Positions 1 to 8,346 of a stretch of 64,000 bases of DNA are shown here, piece by piece; position 1 is the first letter of the stretch; every line of letters starts with the position of its first letter. Under the pieces are notes generated by a model. The model saw nothing but the letters and a program-made list of their open reading frames with translations, ran no database searches and was not told the origin of the DNA. The stretch is from the NCBI GenBank assembly GCA_965247035.1, contig CBDFGJ010000002.1, positions 310,001 through 374,000 on the forward strand, in the 5' to 3' direction. The DNA is from Azophilus sp965247035. Its GTDB lineage: Bacteria > Pseudomonadota > Gammaproteobacteria > Pseudomonadales > Azotimanducaceae. The translations under genes and the position numbers were made by a program.

Positions 1-2
1 GA

Positions 3-1529
3 GAACTGAAGCGCCTAGGTCGCATGTCCAGCCACTCCGCCGATTACCAGATCGCTCGATCTTATTTAGAGTTGGTGGCGGAGTTGCCTTGGACCAAGCG
101 AACCGAGGATCAACTCGACTTGGCCCATGCTCAAAAGATACTCGACGAAGACCACTTTGGCTTGGATGACATCAAGGAGCGGATCCTCGAGTCCCTCGCC
201 GTCATGCAGCTAAACCCTGACACCAAGGCCCCGATACTTTGCTTCGTCGGACCACCTGGGGTGGGCAAAACCTCTCTCGGCCAATCCATCGCCCGCGCCA
301 TGGGGCGTAAGTTCGAACGAATGAGTCTAGGGGGGCTGCATGATGAGTCGGAACTGCGCGGACACCGCCGCACCTACGTCGGCGCCATGCCGGGCCGCAT
401 CCTCCAAGGGGTGCGTCGCGCGGGCGTGACCAACCCTATATTGATGCTTGATGAAATCGACAAGCTCGGGCGAGACTTCCGCGGCGACCCGGCCGCCGCG
501 CTGATGGAGATTCTCGACCCAGCCCAAAACAAGGAGTTCCGCGACAACTACCTCAATCTGCCCTACGACCTCTCGGCAGTATTCTTCATCACCACGGCCA
601 ATACCTTGGAAGGCATTCCGAGGCCGCTGCTCGACCGCATAGAAGTGATGGAACTGTCGGGCTACAGCGATCAGGAAAAGCACGCCATCGCTCGCGAATA
701 CCTAATTCCGCGACAGCAGAGGAATGCCGGCCTAGCTGAACAACAGTTGGACATCGGCGACGACACGCTCAGCACCATGGTGCGCCGTTACACTCGAGAA
801 GCCGGGGTTCGCGAACTGGAAAGAGTGATCGGGCGGCTAGCCCGAAAGCGGGCGCATCAGGTGGTGGAGGCGCGGGAAGTCAGCGGGCGGATCGAGGTGG
901 AGCAACTCGTTGGCCTGCTAGGGCCGCAAAAATTCAAATCCGACAAGGGCCGGGAGCACATCGCGCCCGGCGTGGCCGCCGGCTTGGCTTGGACCGAGGC
1001 GGGGGGCGATGTGCTCTATGTTGAGGCAACGCTCACCCAGAAGGATGAAAAAGTCACCCTGACCGGCCATCTTGGCCAAATCATGCAGGAATCGGCCAAG
1101 GCCGCACGCAGCTGCATCTGGTCCATCGCCGATCAGTTGGGGATTGACCGCGCCATCATTGAGGAGTCCGGCATTCATATCCATGTGCCCGCCGGCGCTG
1201 TGCCCAAGGACGGGCCTTCCGCCGGTGTGACTATGGCCACGGCACTGTTTTCCGCCTATAGCGGCCAGTGCGTGCGCAGCGACTTGGCGATGACCGGGGA
1301 ACTGACTCTTTCGGGTCTAGTGCTGCCGGTGGGCGGGGTCAAGGAGAAAATTCTAGCCGCCCACCGCGCCGGCTTGCGCCATATCATTCTGCCAAAGGAC
1401 AACGAGGCCGACCTAATCAAGCTACCAAAAAGCGCACGTGACGAAATGACCATCATTTTGGCCGAAAAGCTGCAGGACGTGCTTGAAGCCGCCATTGTGG
1501 ATGACTCGGAGGCTTCGAAAGCGGCTTGA
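3..1529 (+). CDS. lon: ATP-dependent protease Lon, C-terminal part (5' end outside window)
   Basis: Lon is a cytoplasmic AAA+ serine protease that unfolds and degrades damaged and regulatory proteins. The reading frame is open from the first bases of the window (E-L-K-R-L-G-R-M), so the gene starts upstream and the ATG at 24 is internal. Visible parts are the end of the N-terminal linker, Walker A GPPGVGKT, Walker B ILMLDEIDK, and the protease domain with catalytic Ser in PKDGPSAG (codon 1218-1220) and Lys in GGVKEK (codon 1341-1343). Both catalytic residues are present, so the visible part looks functional. About 509 of the usual 780-800 codons are seen. The stop at 1527-1529 is followed after about 30 bases by a tandem array rather than the hupB/ppiD neighbours common in gammaproteobacteria. 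Confidence 0.97.
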   Translation, partial: ELKRLGRMSSHSADYQIARSYLELVAELPWTKRTEDQLDLAHAQKILDEDHFGLDDIKERILESLAVMQLNPDTKAPILCFVGPPGVGKTSLGQSIARAMGRKFERMSLGGLHDESELRGHRRTYVGAMPGRILQGVRRAGVTNPILMLDEIDKLGRDFRGDPAAALMEILDPAQNKEFRDNYLNLPYDLSAVFFITTANTLEGIPRPLLDRIEVMELSGYSDQEKHAIAREYLIPRQQRNAGLAEQQLDIGDDTLSTMVRRYTREAGVRELERVIGRLARKRAHQVVEAREVSGRIEVEQLVGLLGPQKFKSDKGREHIAPGVAAGLAWTEAGGDVLYVEATLTQKDEKVTLTGHLGQIMQESAKAARSCIWSIADQLGIDRAIIEESGIHIHVPAGAVPKDGPSAGVTMATALFSAYSGQCVRSDLAMTGELTLSGLVLPVGGVKEKILAAHRAGLRHIILPKDNEADLIKLPKSARDEMTIILAEKLQDVLEAAIVDDSEASKAA

Positions 1530-1558
1530 CCGGCGCAAGTGCTTACGGGCACCTCGAT

Positions 1559-2125
1559 TATCATCGAGTCGGACACGCGTCGCGTCGCGTCGGGACGTCG
1601 AGTCGGACACACGTCGGGCTATCGCCGGACGTCGAGTCGGAGGACGTCGAGTCGGACACAGGACGTCGAGTCGGACACACGTCGGGCTATGACGTCGCAT
1701 CGAGTCGGACACACACGCGCGTCGCGTCGAGCCGGACACACATCATTTCAGCAGGAAATGCCTTCGGCACACGTCGAGTCGGACACAACACGTCGAGTCG
1801 GACACACGTCGAGTCGGACACGTCGAGTCGGACACACATCATTTCAGACGTCGAGTCGGAAGACGTCGAGTCGGACACACACCATTTCAGCAGGACGCGT
1901 CGAGTCGGACACACACCATTTCAGCAGGAAACGCCTTGGGCACAAGACGCCAGACACATCAGGCGGACACACACCCCGTTTCAGACACATCAGGCCACAT
2001 CAGGCGGACACACACCCCGTTTCCCTTTTGTTCGTGGATGTTGGCAGGAATGGACGTTGGCCAGACACACATCCTCCCCGACGTCGCGTCGAGTCGGACA
2101 CACATCATTTCAGCAGGAAATGCCT
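1559..2125. repeat. Degenerate tandem array 1, GTCGAGTCGGACACAC units
   Basis: About 15 copies of a 16-19 base unit centred on GTCGAGTCGGACACAC, some truncated or with one or two changes. A longer block beginning TCATTTCAGCAGGAAATGCC is inserted at about 1743, 1917 and 2105. A sub-array near 1960-2020 uses CATCAGGCGGACACACACC instead. Units abut without constant-length spacers. Long open frames of 211 and 239 codons across the array are products of repetition and have no protein-like composition. It fills the gap between lon and the small gene at 2218. Confidence 0.9.
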
Positions 2126-2217
2126 TCGGCACAAGACGCCATGTTTCACAGGCTTGAATGAAGGGTCGGGCTATCTGTGTCATACTTTGTTCGCACTCGA
2201 ATTAACAAGGGAGAAAC

Positions 2218-2517
2218 ATGATGAGCGCAGACGGCACTTGGGACGTCACTATAACTAGCCCAATGGGGCCCCAGAAAGGCACCTTGGAACTTACCAGCGA
2301 TGGCGACACACTCACGGGGAAACTGGGCGGTCCCCAAGGCGAGCTTGAAATTAGGGACGGTGCCGTCAACGGCAACTCGGTGAGGTGGAAGGCGGACGTC
2401 ACGACCCCTATGGCCATTACACTAGAATTTGATGGCACCTTAGATGGCGACAATCTTAGCGGCAACGTCAAATTCGGTGCCTTCGGCAACGGTAGTTTTT
2501 CAGGAACCCGCACCTAG
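2218..2517 (+). CDS. Small conserved hypothetical protein, likely beta-rich
   Basis: A 99-residue protein without signal peptide or cysteine. It alternates Gly/Asp/Asn turns with short hydrophobic strands (TWDVTI, GTLELT, DTLTGKLGG, NLSGNVKFG, GSFSGTRT), which suggests a small beta-sandwich or barrel. Similar short proteins with a 'PMGPQ' stretch occur in uncultured bacteria as far as I recall, with no known function. A good ribosome site (AGGGAG, 2208-2213) sits before the ATG at 2218; a second ATG follows at 2221. Codon use is ordinary and a perfect hairpin follows the stop, so it is probably a real single-gene unit. I cannot assign a role. Confidence 0.75.
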   Translation: MMSADGTWDVTITSPMGPQKGTLELTSDGDTLTGKLGGPQGELEIRDGAVNGNSVRWKADVTTPMAITLEFDGTLDGDNLSGNVKFGAFGNGSFSGTRT

Positions 2518-2537
2518 CCGCAACGATGCGTCTCGCG

Positions 2538-2572
2538 CTAGCAGACCCCGAGTGACATTCGGGGTCTGCTAG
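2538..2572. terminator. Perfect 14-bp inverted repeat after the small gene
   Basis: CTAGCAGACCCCGA and its exact complement flank a 7-base loop, starting 21 bases after the stop at 2517. It has no U-tract on either side, so it is terminator-like in place and stability but not a classic intrinsic terminator. It could also be an RNA-stabilising hairpin or a REP-like target, as a RAYT gene follows directly. Confidence 0.5.
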
Positions 2573-2700
2573 TCGTGTCAACTAAGCGATTTCCTACATT
2601 AGCGAGGGACAGCAGCACCATTGCTGTGTTGCCTATTTCCCACGAGAACTTGCGTGATCTAGCCTCGACATGCCGGTTGGCTGCGGCGAACCTCGTCTAC

Positions 2701-3636
2701 ATGGCCACGCCCCGTTACAAATTGGTGGATGCGTCAACTCCTTTGAGTTATCACTTGGTGTCGCGCTGCGTACGCGGTGCTTGGTTGTGCGGGAAGGACC
2801 ATCGCACTTGCAAGGACTACTCCCACCGCAAACCATGGCTAACAGAGCGCCTATTGTCCCTAGCGCAATTCTTCGCTGTTGAGATTGACGCCTACTCGGT
2901 GATGAGCAACCACTTTCACTTGGTTGTCTACCATGATCCAAAGCTTTGCCTAGCGTGGAGTGATGAGGAGGTGGCGCGTCGTTGGGTGGAGGCATTTCCT
3001 CCCACCCAAGGCCGTCAGGCTTTGGAGGAACGTAAGGCACTGGCACGAGAGCGTCTGCTTGGAGATAGGGAACGGCTGAAGGGAGCGCGACGCACTTTGG
3101 GATCCTTATCGAGCTTCATGAAGCACCTTAAGCAGCCAATTGCACGTCGAGCGAATAAGGAGGATGGATGCAAGGGTCACTTCTTCGAGCAACGATTCTA
3201 TTCCGGTGCATTGTTAAGCAACGAAGCCGTGCTGGCGGCCATGGCTTATGTGGACCTGAATCCAGTGCGAGCGAAGCTGGCAAAACATCTTGAAGATTGC
3301 CGCGAGACATCGGTTTCCGATCGACTCCGGGAGAATGGGCCTAGGGCGCTCGAGGAATACTTAGCCCCAGTGGCGTCAGGGCTTGGGGACACCTCAAAAC
3401 GTGGCCCACGCTTCAGGGTGACGTTGGCGGAATACATCGCACTGCTCAATCAAACCATGGCCGCTGAAGCTCTTCTCGAGCAAGATAAACCGCCGCCATC
3501 AAGCCCAGTCGCACGTTGGTTGGCGCAAGTGGCGTCACTGCGCAAACGGCAGCGGGCGTATGGCCCCATTAAAGAACTCAAGCAATGGATTACCGCCCGA
3601 GGTCTGCGGTTTCAGGAGGCCCCGTTGCCCAACTGA
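2701..3636 (+). CDS. REP-associated tyrosine transposase (RAYT, IS200-like Y1 family)
   Basis: Single-strand HUH nuclease of the Y1_Tnp superfamily, a group that acts on palindromic REP sequences. The HUH motif is in SNHFHLVV; the DLNPVRAK segment typical of RAYTs and a candidate catalytic Tyr (EQRFYSGALL) follow. The frame is open from 2575, but the family usually begins close to '(M)xxPRxxLxDxxxPxYHxVSRCVRxAxLCG', which matches the ATG at 2701 (MATPRYKLVD), giving 311 residues. It is not flanked by IS ends, as expected for domesticated RAYTs. Repeat elements nearby (tandem array 1, the 2538 hairpin, the palindromic elements elsewhere) are possible substrates; this link is inference. Confidence 0.88.
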   Translation: MATPRYKLVDASTPLSYHLVSRCVRGAWLCGKDHRTCKDYSHRKPWLTERLLSLAQFFAVEIDAYSVMSNHFHLVVYHDPKLCLAWSDEEVARRWVEAFPPTQGRQALEERKALARERLLGDRERLKGARRTLGSLSSFMKHLKQPIARRANKEDGCKGHFFEQRFYSGALLSNEAVLAAMAYVDLNPVRAKLAKHLEDCRETSVSDRLRENGPRALEEYLAPVASGLGDTSKRGPRFRVTLAEYIALLNQTMAAEALLEQDKPPPSSPVARWLAQVASLRKRQRAYGPIKELKQWITARGLRFQEAPLPN

Positions 3637-3865
3637 AGTCCTTGTCGCAAGAACGCAATCCTGTTTGCGGTCTGCGCAAGCACCGTTTTGAGGTTCAGTC
3701 GTCTGGACAAGAGCCAGCTGATCTGGTGCAGAGCTTGGCACGTCATCATGCGAAGGATCGTGCGTCCCAACGACCGTCTCTTGGCAGGCGGACTTCACAC
3801 CATCAAGGATTTACGGAGCGGCTAGCCTCCAGTCTCTTGGGTTGCGCTGGACGCTTTTCAACAAC

Positions 3866-3885
3866 CCCACTGACGGGCAAGTGGG
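3866..3885 (-). terminator. Hairpin directly after the Bax-inhibitor-like gene
   Basis: CCCACT/AGTGGG stem with an 8-base loop immediately downstream of the minus-strand stop at 3886. The following transcript (GTTGTTG) is only weakly U-rich, so termination efficiency is doubtful. Confidence 0.35.
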
Positions 3886-4548
3886 CTACTCCTCGCCCAT
3901 CACCCCAAAAATGTGCAGCAAGGACACGAACAGATTATAGAACGACGCAAACAACGTCACTGTGGCGCGGATGTAATTGGTTTCGCCCCCATGCACGATG
4001 GCCCCCGTCTGCCAAAGGATAGCTGCGCCAGAAAACAATACGAAGCCGCAGGAAATCGCAACGGAGAACGCGGAAAGGTCGAAAACAAGCCCCAGCACAA
4101 CGGCTCCCATTAGTACGAAAAAGCCGACGACGAGAAACCCAGACAGAAAACTAAAGTCCCGACGGGTAACGACAGCGTAAGCTGAAAGTCCAACAAAGGC
4201 AGCCGCAGTAGTACCTAGCGCCGAAAGCACCAAGTCCGGCCCGTTGGCAAGGTTTAGGTAGGCATTAAGAATGGGGCCTATGGTGAAGCCCATAAAGCCG
4301 GTGAGCAAGAAAACAAATAGCAGACCCAAACTGCTGTCCGCGGTCTTATGCACAGCGTAAACCAAGCCAAAAAAACCAACTAGAGTAATGATGGGGCCAG
4401 GATAGGGCGCGTTCATGGCCATTGATACCCCTGCCATGAGGGCGCTGAACGCCAAGGTGATCCCCAGCAACATGTATGTATTGCGAAGCACCTTGTCTAT
4501 TCGGACCGCTCCAGCAACGCGGGCGGTGATCACGTCTGAATGAGCCAT
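3886..4548 (-). CDS. Bax inhibitor-1 / YccA family integral membrane protein
   Basis: A 220-residue, strongly hydrophobic protein with about seven predicted membrane segments. It fits the Bax inhibitor-1-like family (YccA/YbhL of E. coli). The N-terminus (to 'VLRNTYMLLGITLAFSALMAG') and the C-terminal 'ASFYNLFVSLLHIFG' are characteristic. In bacteria YccA interacts with the FtsH protease and BsYetJ is a pH-dependent calcium leak channel; which role applies here is unknown. The C-terminal acidic end (MGEE) is short. It is a monocistronic minus-strand gene between the RAYT gene and IS copy A and seems intact. Confidence 0.9.
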   Translation of the reverse strand: MAHSDVITARVAGAVRIDKVLRNTYMLLGITLAFSALMAGVSMAMNAPYPGPIITLVGFFGLVYAVHKTADSSLGLLFVFLLTGFMGFTIGPILNAYLNLANGPDLVLSALGTTAAAFVGLSAYAVVTRRDFSFLSGFLVVGFFVLMGAVVLGLVFDLSAFSVAISCGFVLFSGAAILWQTGAIVHGGETNYIRATVTLFASFYNLFVSLLHIFGVMGEE

Positions 4549-4616
4549 TGCAAAACCTCAGATCCAAGTTCCTAAGTTCCTATATCGCATATTTTGCGCT
4601 GGGTTTCAAGTGGTTA

Positions 4617-5760
4617 TACGGGCTCAGTACATTGCGGAATTTTTTCGATCAGGCAGCCAAAGAGAGCTTGTCCGCGAATTCGGCCGGAGCCAACAAACCG
4701 AGGGCATGGTGGGACCGGACGTTGTGGTAGTCGAGGAGAGACCCCTCCAGAGCTCGGTTCACTTCGCCGGAGGTCGCCCCGGTGGACGGACCGGAACCCG
4801 GCGCGCAGGGTGCGGTTGCTGCGTTCGACGCTGCCGTTACTGCCGGGGCGGCGGGGTGGGATGACCATGGAGGGGGATGCCGTCGTCGCGGCAGGCGGTT
4901 TCGAATTCCTGCATGAAATCGAAGCCGCCATCGACCTGCACCGAGCTCACGGACATGCGCCGCAGGGCCTCGTGGAGGAAGTCGGTGGCGGTGGTGCGGA
5001 CCTTGACGTGGATGCTCTTGGTGTCGGGTCCTTGGCGTGGACCTGCTTGAAGGTTCCGCCATCGACATGCACGGTCATTATGATCGAACCCGACGAGTTC
5101 GCTGGGCTGCCGATTGAGGCCCGACGCGAGGCGCTGTGCGTGGCGGCGGGAGAAGTCGCGGCGGCGCTTGCTCCGTGCGCACCCCTCGCAGTGGCTGGCG
5201 GGTGCTGCGCGGCCGGTGCGCACGCCCTCAGCGAGAACCCGCCCGACGGACGCAGCGCTCAGTGTGAAGCCCGGGTCGCGGCGGAGGATGGCGTGGATGG
5301 TCGCACGCCCGGAGGCGGCGCTCGGCCTCGACCAAGCGGCGGTCCTGCTTGGTCCACTGCCGGGGCCGGACTCCGTGCGGGCGGGTGCTGCGCGGCGCGA
5401 GGGCCTTGAGGCTATCGCCGAGGTAGGCCCTGCGCCAGTCGTAGTAGGTGCTCCTGGCTAGGCCTGCGGCGCGGAGGGCGTCGCCGCGGCGCCTGCCGCC
5501 GGCGACCATCCGGTCGATCGTCTTGAGGGCGCGCAGGCGCTCGCGGGCGGGTTCGGAATCGGTCAGGTCCACCGGCAGGCGCTTGCAGGAAGGTGCGCAG
5601 GCGTGCAACAGTCTCATGTTCAGGCTCCTTGGTTTTGTGACAAGACAAGTGTGCCTGAACCGGCGGCGGGGCGTCCGCAGTCCGTCACCCCGCCGGAACC
5701 AGCGTACCAATGCGCCGAAAATGGCCGGGGCCGAAATTCCGGAATGTGTCTGAGCCCATA
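4617..5760 (-). mobile_element. Decayed IS, copy A (DDE transposase, about 25-bp terminal repeats)
   Basis: Ends are imperfect inverted repeats: left GGGCTCAGTACATTGCGGAA (from 4620) and right, read inward on the minus strand, TATGGGCTCAGACACATTCC (from 5760). The same ends occur in copy B (14331-15714) and in two relics at 29244 and 34822, which defines the element independently of databases. Length is about 1.14 kb. It encodes one broken transposase on the minus strand. No clear target-site duplication is visible. Confidence 0.85.
4649..5617 (-). pseudogene. Transposase of IS copy A (rve/DDE type), frameshifted
   Basis: Reading starts at MRLLHAC near 5617 and ends with APAEFADKLSLAA and a stop at 4649-4651. 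The N-terminal helix-turn-helix (IDRMVAGGRRRGDALRAAGL, 'STYYDWR') and the integrase core (VQVDGGFDFMQEFETACRDD, GSVERSNRT) lie in different frames, so at least three frameshifts are present. The DDE pattern resembles IS3/IS481-like 'InsO' transposases; I cannot name the IS. It is surely inactive. Confidence 0.85.
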
Positions 5761-5951
5761 CAGTGGTGGTTATGACACTTCCCGACTTGGTTTGCCAACT
5801 TGCACTCGGCCCCGTTCCGCCTTCTCACCGCATGTTGGTAGTCACTTAGCTCAGTTAGGGCTGTAGCTTCCCTGCCCAAATAAACTTCGTGTGTCCGAGG
5901 TAAAAACTTCCGAATTTCCGAGGCAAAAACTCAAGGCAAATCGTAGTTAGT

Positions 5952-6953
5952 CTAGTCATCAATCTCGAGCATCCGTTGAACACAAGACCGAGCACTCAAC
6001 TTGCCGTCCAAGAGCGCCGATACTAGTTCGACAAAGGGTGCGTGTATGCCCTCCGCACGGGTTCGTGCGAAGAACATGCGGGTGGCGCGCACACCCTCGG
6101 AGACCATATAGGCACTATCAATGACGTGTGCGAGCTTGTGCCCACTGCCCAGCAATTCGCCAGTACGGCGGTTACGACCATGGTTCGATGTTGCAGTTAC
6201 GAATAGATCTCCCACGCCGGCCGGAGTGAAAGCGGTCTCTGGCTGAGCGCCAAAGGCCACCAACACTCGGCAAGCCTCACGGAAACCGATCGTGAACAAC
6301 GCTGCTTTGAGGTTGTCACCGCCGACGCCACCTACCCGCCAAAGCCCATCCGACACACCGCAAGCAAGCGCAATGACGTTTTTGAACGCGCCCCAAAGCT
6401 CAACGCCCAAAGGGTCCGAGGCATAGCGCACTAAAAACGTGGGAGTAGACAGTTCATCAGCGAGACGGCGAGCAACCGACTCGGACTCGGATGCCACCAA
6501 CGCAGTGGTCAACACACCGGCTGCTACTTCCACGGCTATCGTGGGGCCAGTCATTACCGCCAACGCATTGCTCCGACCAGCTGCTTTTAGCTTCGCACCT
6601 ATGGCCTCCGAAACCAGAATTTTGCCAGGCGCAAGTCCCTTGGCCAGATCAACCAAAATCGGCCGTTCCCCTAATAGGGGCAGGATGCTGTCAACCACGT
6701 CGAGGATCACATCGGACGGCACGGCTAAGGCAACAACTCCGGCACCATCAAGGGCCTCTTTCAGTTTCATAGTGACGCGAAAGTCGGGCAGCTTCACTCC
6801 CGGCAAGTACTTGTTATTGACGTTGGACAGCCGGATGCTGTTGAAAACTTCCTCCTCCACTGTCCAGCCACGAATGGTATTACCGTGGGCACTCCAGTTC
6901 CGCGCTAAGGCCGTACCGAAGTTCCCGAGTCCGAGCACAGCAATGTTGCTCAT
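5952..6953 (-). CDS. gpsA: Glycerol-3-phosphate dehydrogenase [NAD(P)+]
   Basis: Reduces dihydroxyacetone phosphate to sn-glycerol 3-phosphate, the backbone of phospholipids, in the cytoplasm. The N-terminal Rossmann motif GLGNFGTA, the segment PxLVDLAKG ('sure-K-G' loop) and the C-terminal helical domain with ELWGAFKNVIALACG and GVGDLFVTATSNHGRN (catalytic Lys and substrate loop) are present. The 333-residue length is normal. The frame is open to 7079, but the ATG at 6953 follows AGAGGGA by a few bases and gives the family N-terminus MSNIAVLG. It is intact. Its upstream flank is tandem array 2. Its usual partners (secB, grxC) are absent. Confidence 0.96.
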   Translation of the reverse strand: MSNIAVLGLGNFGTALARNWSAHGNTIRGWTVEEEVFNSIRLSNVNNKYLPGVKLPDFRVTMKLKEALDGAGVVALAVPSDVILDVVDSILPLLGERPILVDLAKGLAPGKILVSEAIGAKLKAAGRSNALAVMTGPTIAVEVAAGVLTTALVASESESVARRLADELSTPTFLVRYASDPLGVELWGAFKNVIALACGVSDGLWRVGGVGGDNLKAALFTIGFREACRVLVAFGAQPETAFTPAGVGDLFVTATSNHGRNRRTGELLGSGHKLAHVIDSAYMVSEGVRATRMFFARTRAEGIHAPFVELVSALLDGKLSARSCVQRMLEIDD

Positions 6954-7093
6954 CGCGCATCCCTCTTGTCCACTACGATATTTTACACACAACCCTGCTT
7001 GTGAAGGTCCAAAAATCCGCCCCGCCAAATAGTCGCTTACACCCAACGCAGCGCCCAAGTTCCCTGTGCGTCTGCACAAACATAATTTATCTT

Positions 7094-7383
7094 TGTGTGT
7101 CCGTAGCTATTTTAAGCTATGTGTGTCCCGTTGCCTGTCCTTCGTTGTGTCCCGTTGCCTGTATTTTAGGCTATGTGTGTCCCGTTGCCTGTATTTTAAG
7201 CTATGTGTGTCCCGTTGCCCGTGTCCCGTTGCCTGTCCGTGGCTATTTGATTTCGTTGTGTCCCGTTGCCTGTATTTTAAGCTATGTGTGTCCCGTTGCC
7301 CGTGCGCGTGTAAGCTATGTGTGTCCCGTTGCCCGTGTGCCTGTCCGCGTTGCCTGTCCGTCGTGCGTTGCCTGTCCGTTGCC
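7094..7383. repeat. Degenerate tandem array 2, TGTGTGTCCCGTTGCC units
   Basis: Eight or more copies of TGTCCCGTTGCC, most as GCTATGTGTGTCCCGTTGCC with a linker CTGTATTTTAA, giving units near 30 bp mixed with 13-15 bp partial units. On the minus strand the core reads GGCAACGGGACACAC, so it shares GGGACACAC with arrays 1 and 3. It abuts the 3' end of an IS66 tnpA relic and lies upstream of gpsA. Confidence 0.9.
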
Positions 7384-7384
7384 T

Positions 7385-7728
7385 TCGGCTTCAGGTTCAA
7401 CTTGAGGCCATCGCCGAGATCAAGTTCGATGTGCCAACCACGTGCCCTTCGGGACTGAACAGCTGGCCGAAGTCAATCACGGTGTCAGCCACACTAGGCT
7501 GATGCGCCAAGCACTTGCGCCACTTGCAGAAGCTGGCGTCACCGATCCGCTGGATTTAGCGGAACCGGACTGCGGACAACCCCGATCAGCCTGCGCATCG
7601 ACAATAGTCCGCCATTGAGTCGCGTTGCGATGAGTTCGGTGGGCCATGCTGATTGCTCCTGCGAAAATCGGCGCTAAAGTAGGCTGGAATCGCAGTCGGG
7701 GGAATGACGGTTCAGAATGAACGCTTAC
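7385..7728 (-). mobile_element. IS66-family relic with broken tnpA
   Basis: On the minus strand an accessory-protein (TnpA) start is recognisable: MAHRTHRNATQWRTIVDAQA from about 7647, then, in other frames, SFCKWRK and finally WHIELDLGDGLKLNLKP up to about 7385. This order matches IS66 TnpA (basic N-terminus, 'SFYxWRKRL', 'IELDLGDGLxLRL'). At least two frameshifts break it. About 55-80 bases upstream, GTAAGCGT (7728-7721) matches the start of IS66 terminal repeats, marking the left end. tnpB and tnpC are missing; the 3' side runs into array 2. Confidence 0.7.
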
Positions 7729-7975
7729 GCTGCCACTGTCGAAGCCACGGAAAGCCGCGGCGGAAGCGCTCAAGTTTCTGCGGGGCAGCGAACTGCTCAA
7801 CGGTCGTCTGGTCCGCGACGCCGTAGTCGCCGAAAACGCCGACGAGCAGCAGGCAGCAAAACCACCCAACAGCGTGAACCCACCCGAGGAAAGTCAATCA
7901 ATGCCCCGATTCGACTTCACCCGCGCACGGCCCCCGGAGCTTCCCGCCAAACCCCTGCCGCAGCCACAGCCCTAG
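7729..7975 (+). pseudogene. Possible 3' fragment of an unknown gene cut by the IS66 relic
   Basis: One plus-strand frame runs from the IS66 end to a TAG at 7973-7975 and reads like a real C-terminus: KAAAEALKFLRGSELLNGRL, then an acidic and proline-rich tail ending ELPAKPLPQPQP. There is no start codon near the left edge, which suits a gene truncated by the insertion. I do not recognise the family. It may also be a chance open frame. Confidence 0.3.
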
Positions 7976-8188
7976 ACTCCTAAAAAAGCACTCCTTTCAA
8001 ACCAAGCAGAGATTCGGCCTCATCCTCTTACAGTGGCCAGCAAAGACCTCCATGCGATTGCCCAACGCACTCCGGTTTCCAAAACCACTAGCATCGGGGC
8101 GAACAACGCGCATCATTTTAAGGCGCTTTCTCAGCCCGTCCAATAAATAGTGGATTGCGTTCGCCCGAGAGGGCCGGGCCATTCAGCG

Positions 8189-8314
8189 TCAGTGGAGGCC
8201 CGCTGTTGGCGGCGGTTTGGGTTGGGGCAGTTCCCGCTCCGGGTCCGGGCCGAACAAGTATAGGGCCGCCAGCGCGATCAGCGTCCACGCGAATAGTGAG
8301 AGCGCCAGTTTCAT
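8189..8314 (-). CDS. Small single-span membrane peptide (41 aa)
   Basis: Begins at an ATG (8312-8314) behind an excellent ribosome site GGAGGAATAACG. The product MKLALSLFAWTLIALAALYL plus FGPDP and a tail rich in Pro (ELPQPKPPPTAGLH) has one membrane helix or signal anchor and a short proline-rich tail. It lies 32 bases downstream of the broken quinoprotein dehydrogenase on the same strand and may have been co-transcribed with it. The function is unknown. The strong start context is the main evidence that it is real. Confidence 0.6.
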   Translation of the reverse strand: MKLALSLFAWTLIALAALYLFGPDPERELPQPKPPPTAGLH

Positions 8315-8346
8315 CGTTATTCCTCCATCATTGTTGCTGAATCCAG

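Noticed and set aside
1526..2258. Open frames of 211 and 239 codons in array 1
   Set aside because: Low-complexity translations of tandem repeats in several frames at once; no ribosome site or family resemblance.
4594..5461. Plus-strand open frames inside IS copies A and B
   Set aside because: Antisense shadows of the GC-rich transposase gene; no recognised domain.
5880..5925. Short direct repeat CCGAGGYAAAAACT beyond gpsA as a regulatory site
   Set aside because: Only two copies, no known match, located 3' of the gene.
7001..7458. Cys/Val-rich open frames across array 2
   Set aside because: Repeat-derived, present in multiple frames and both strands.
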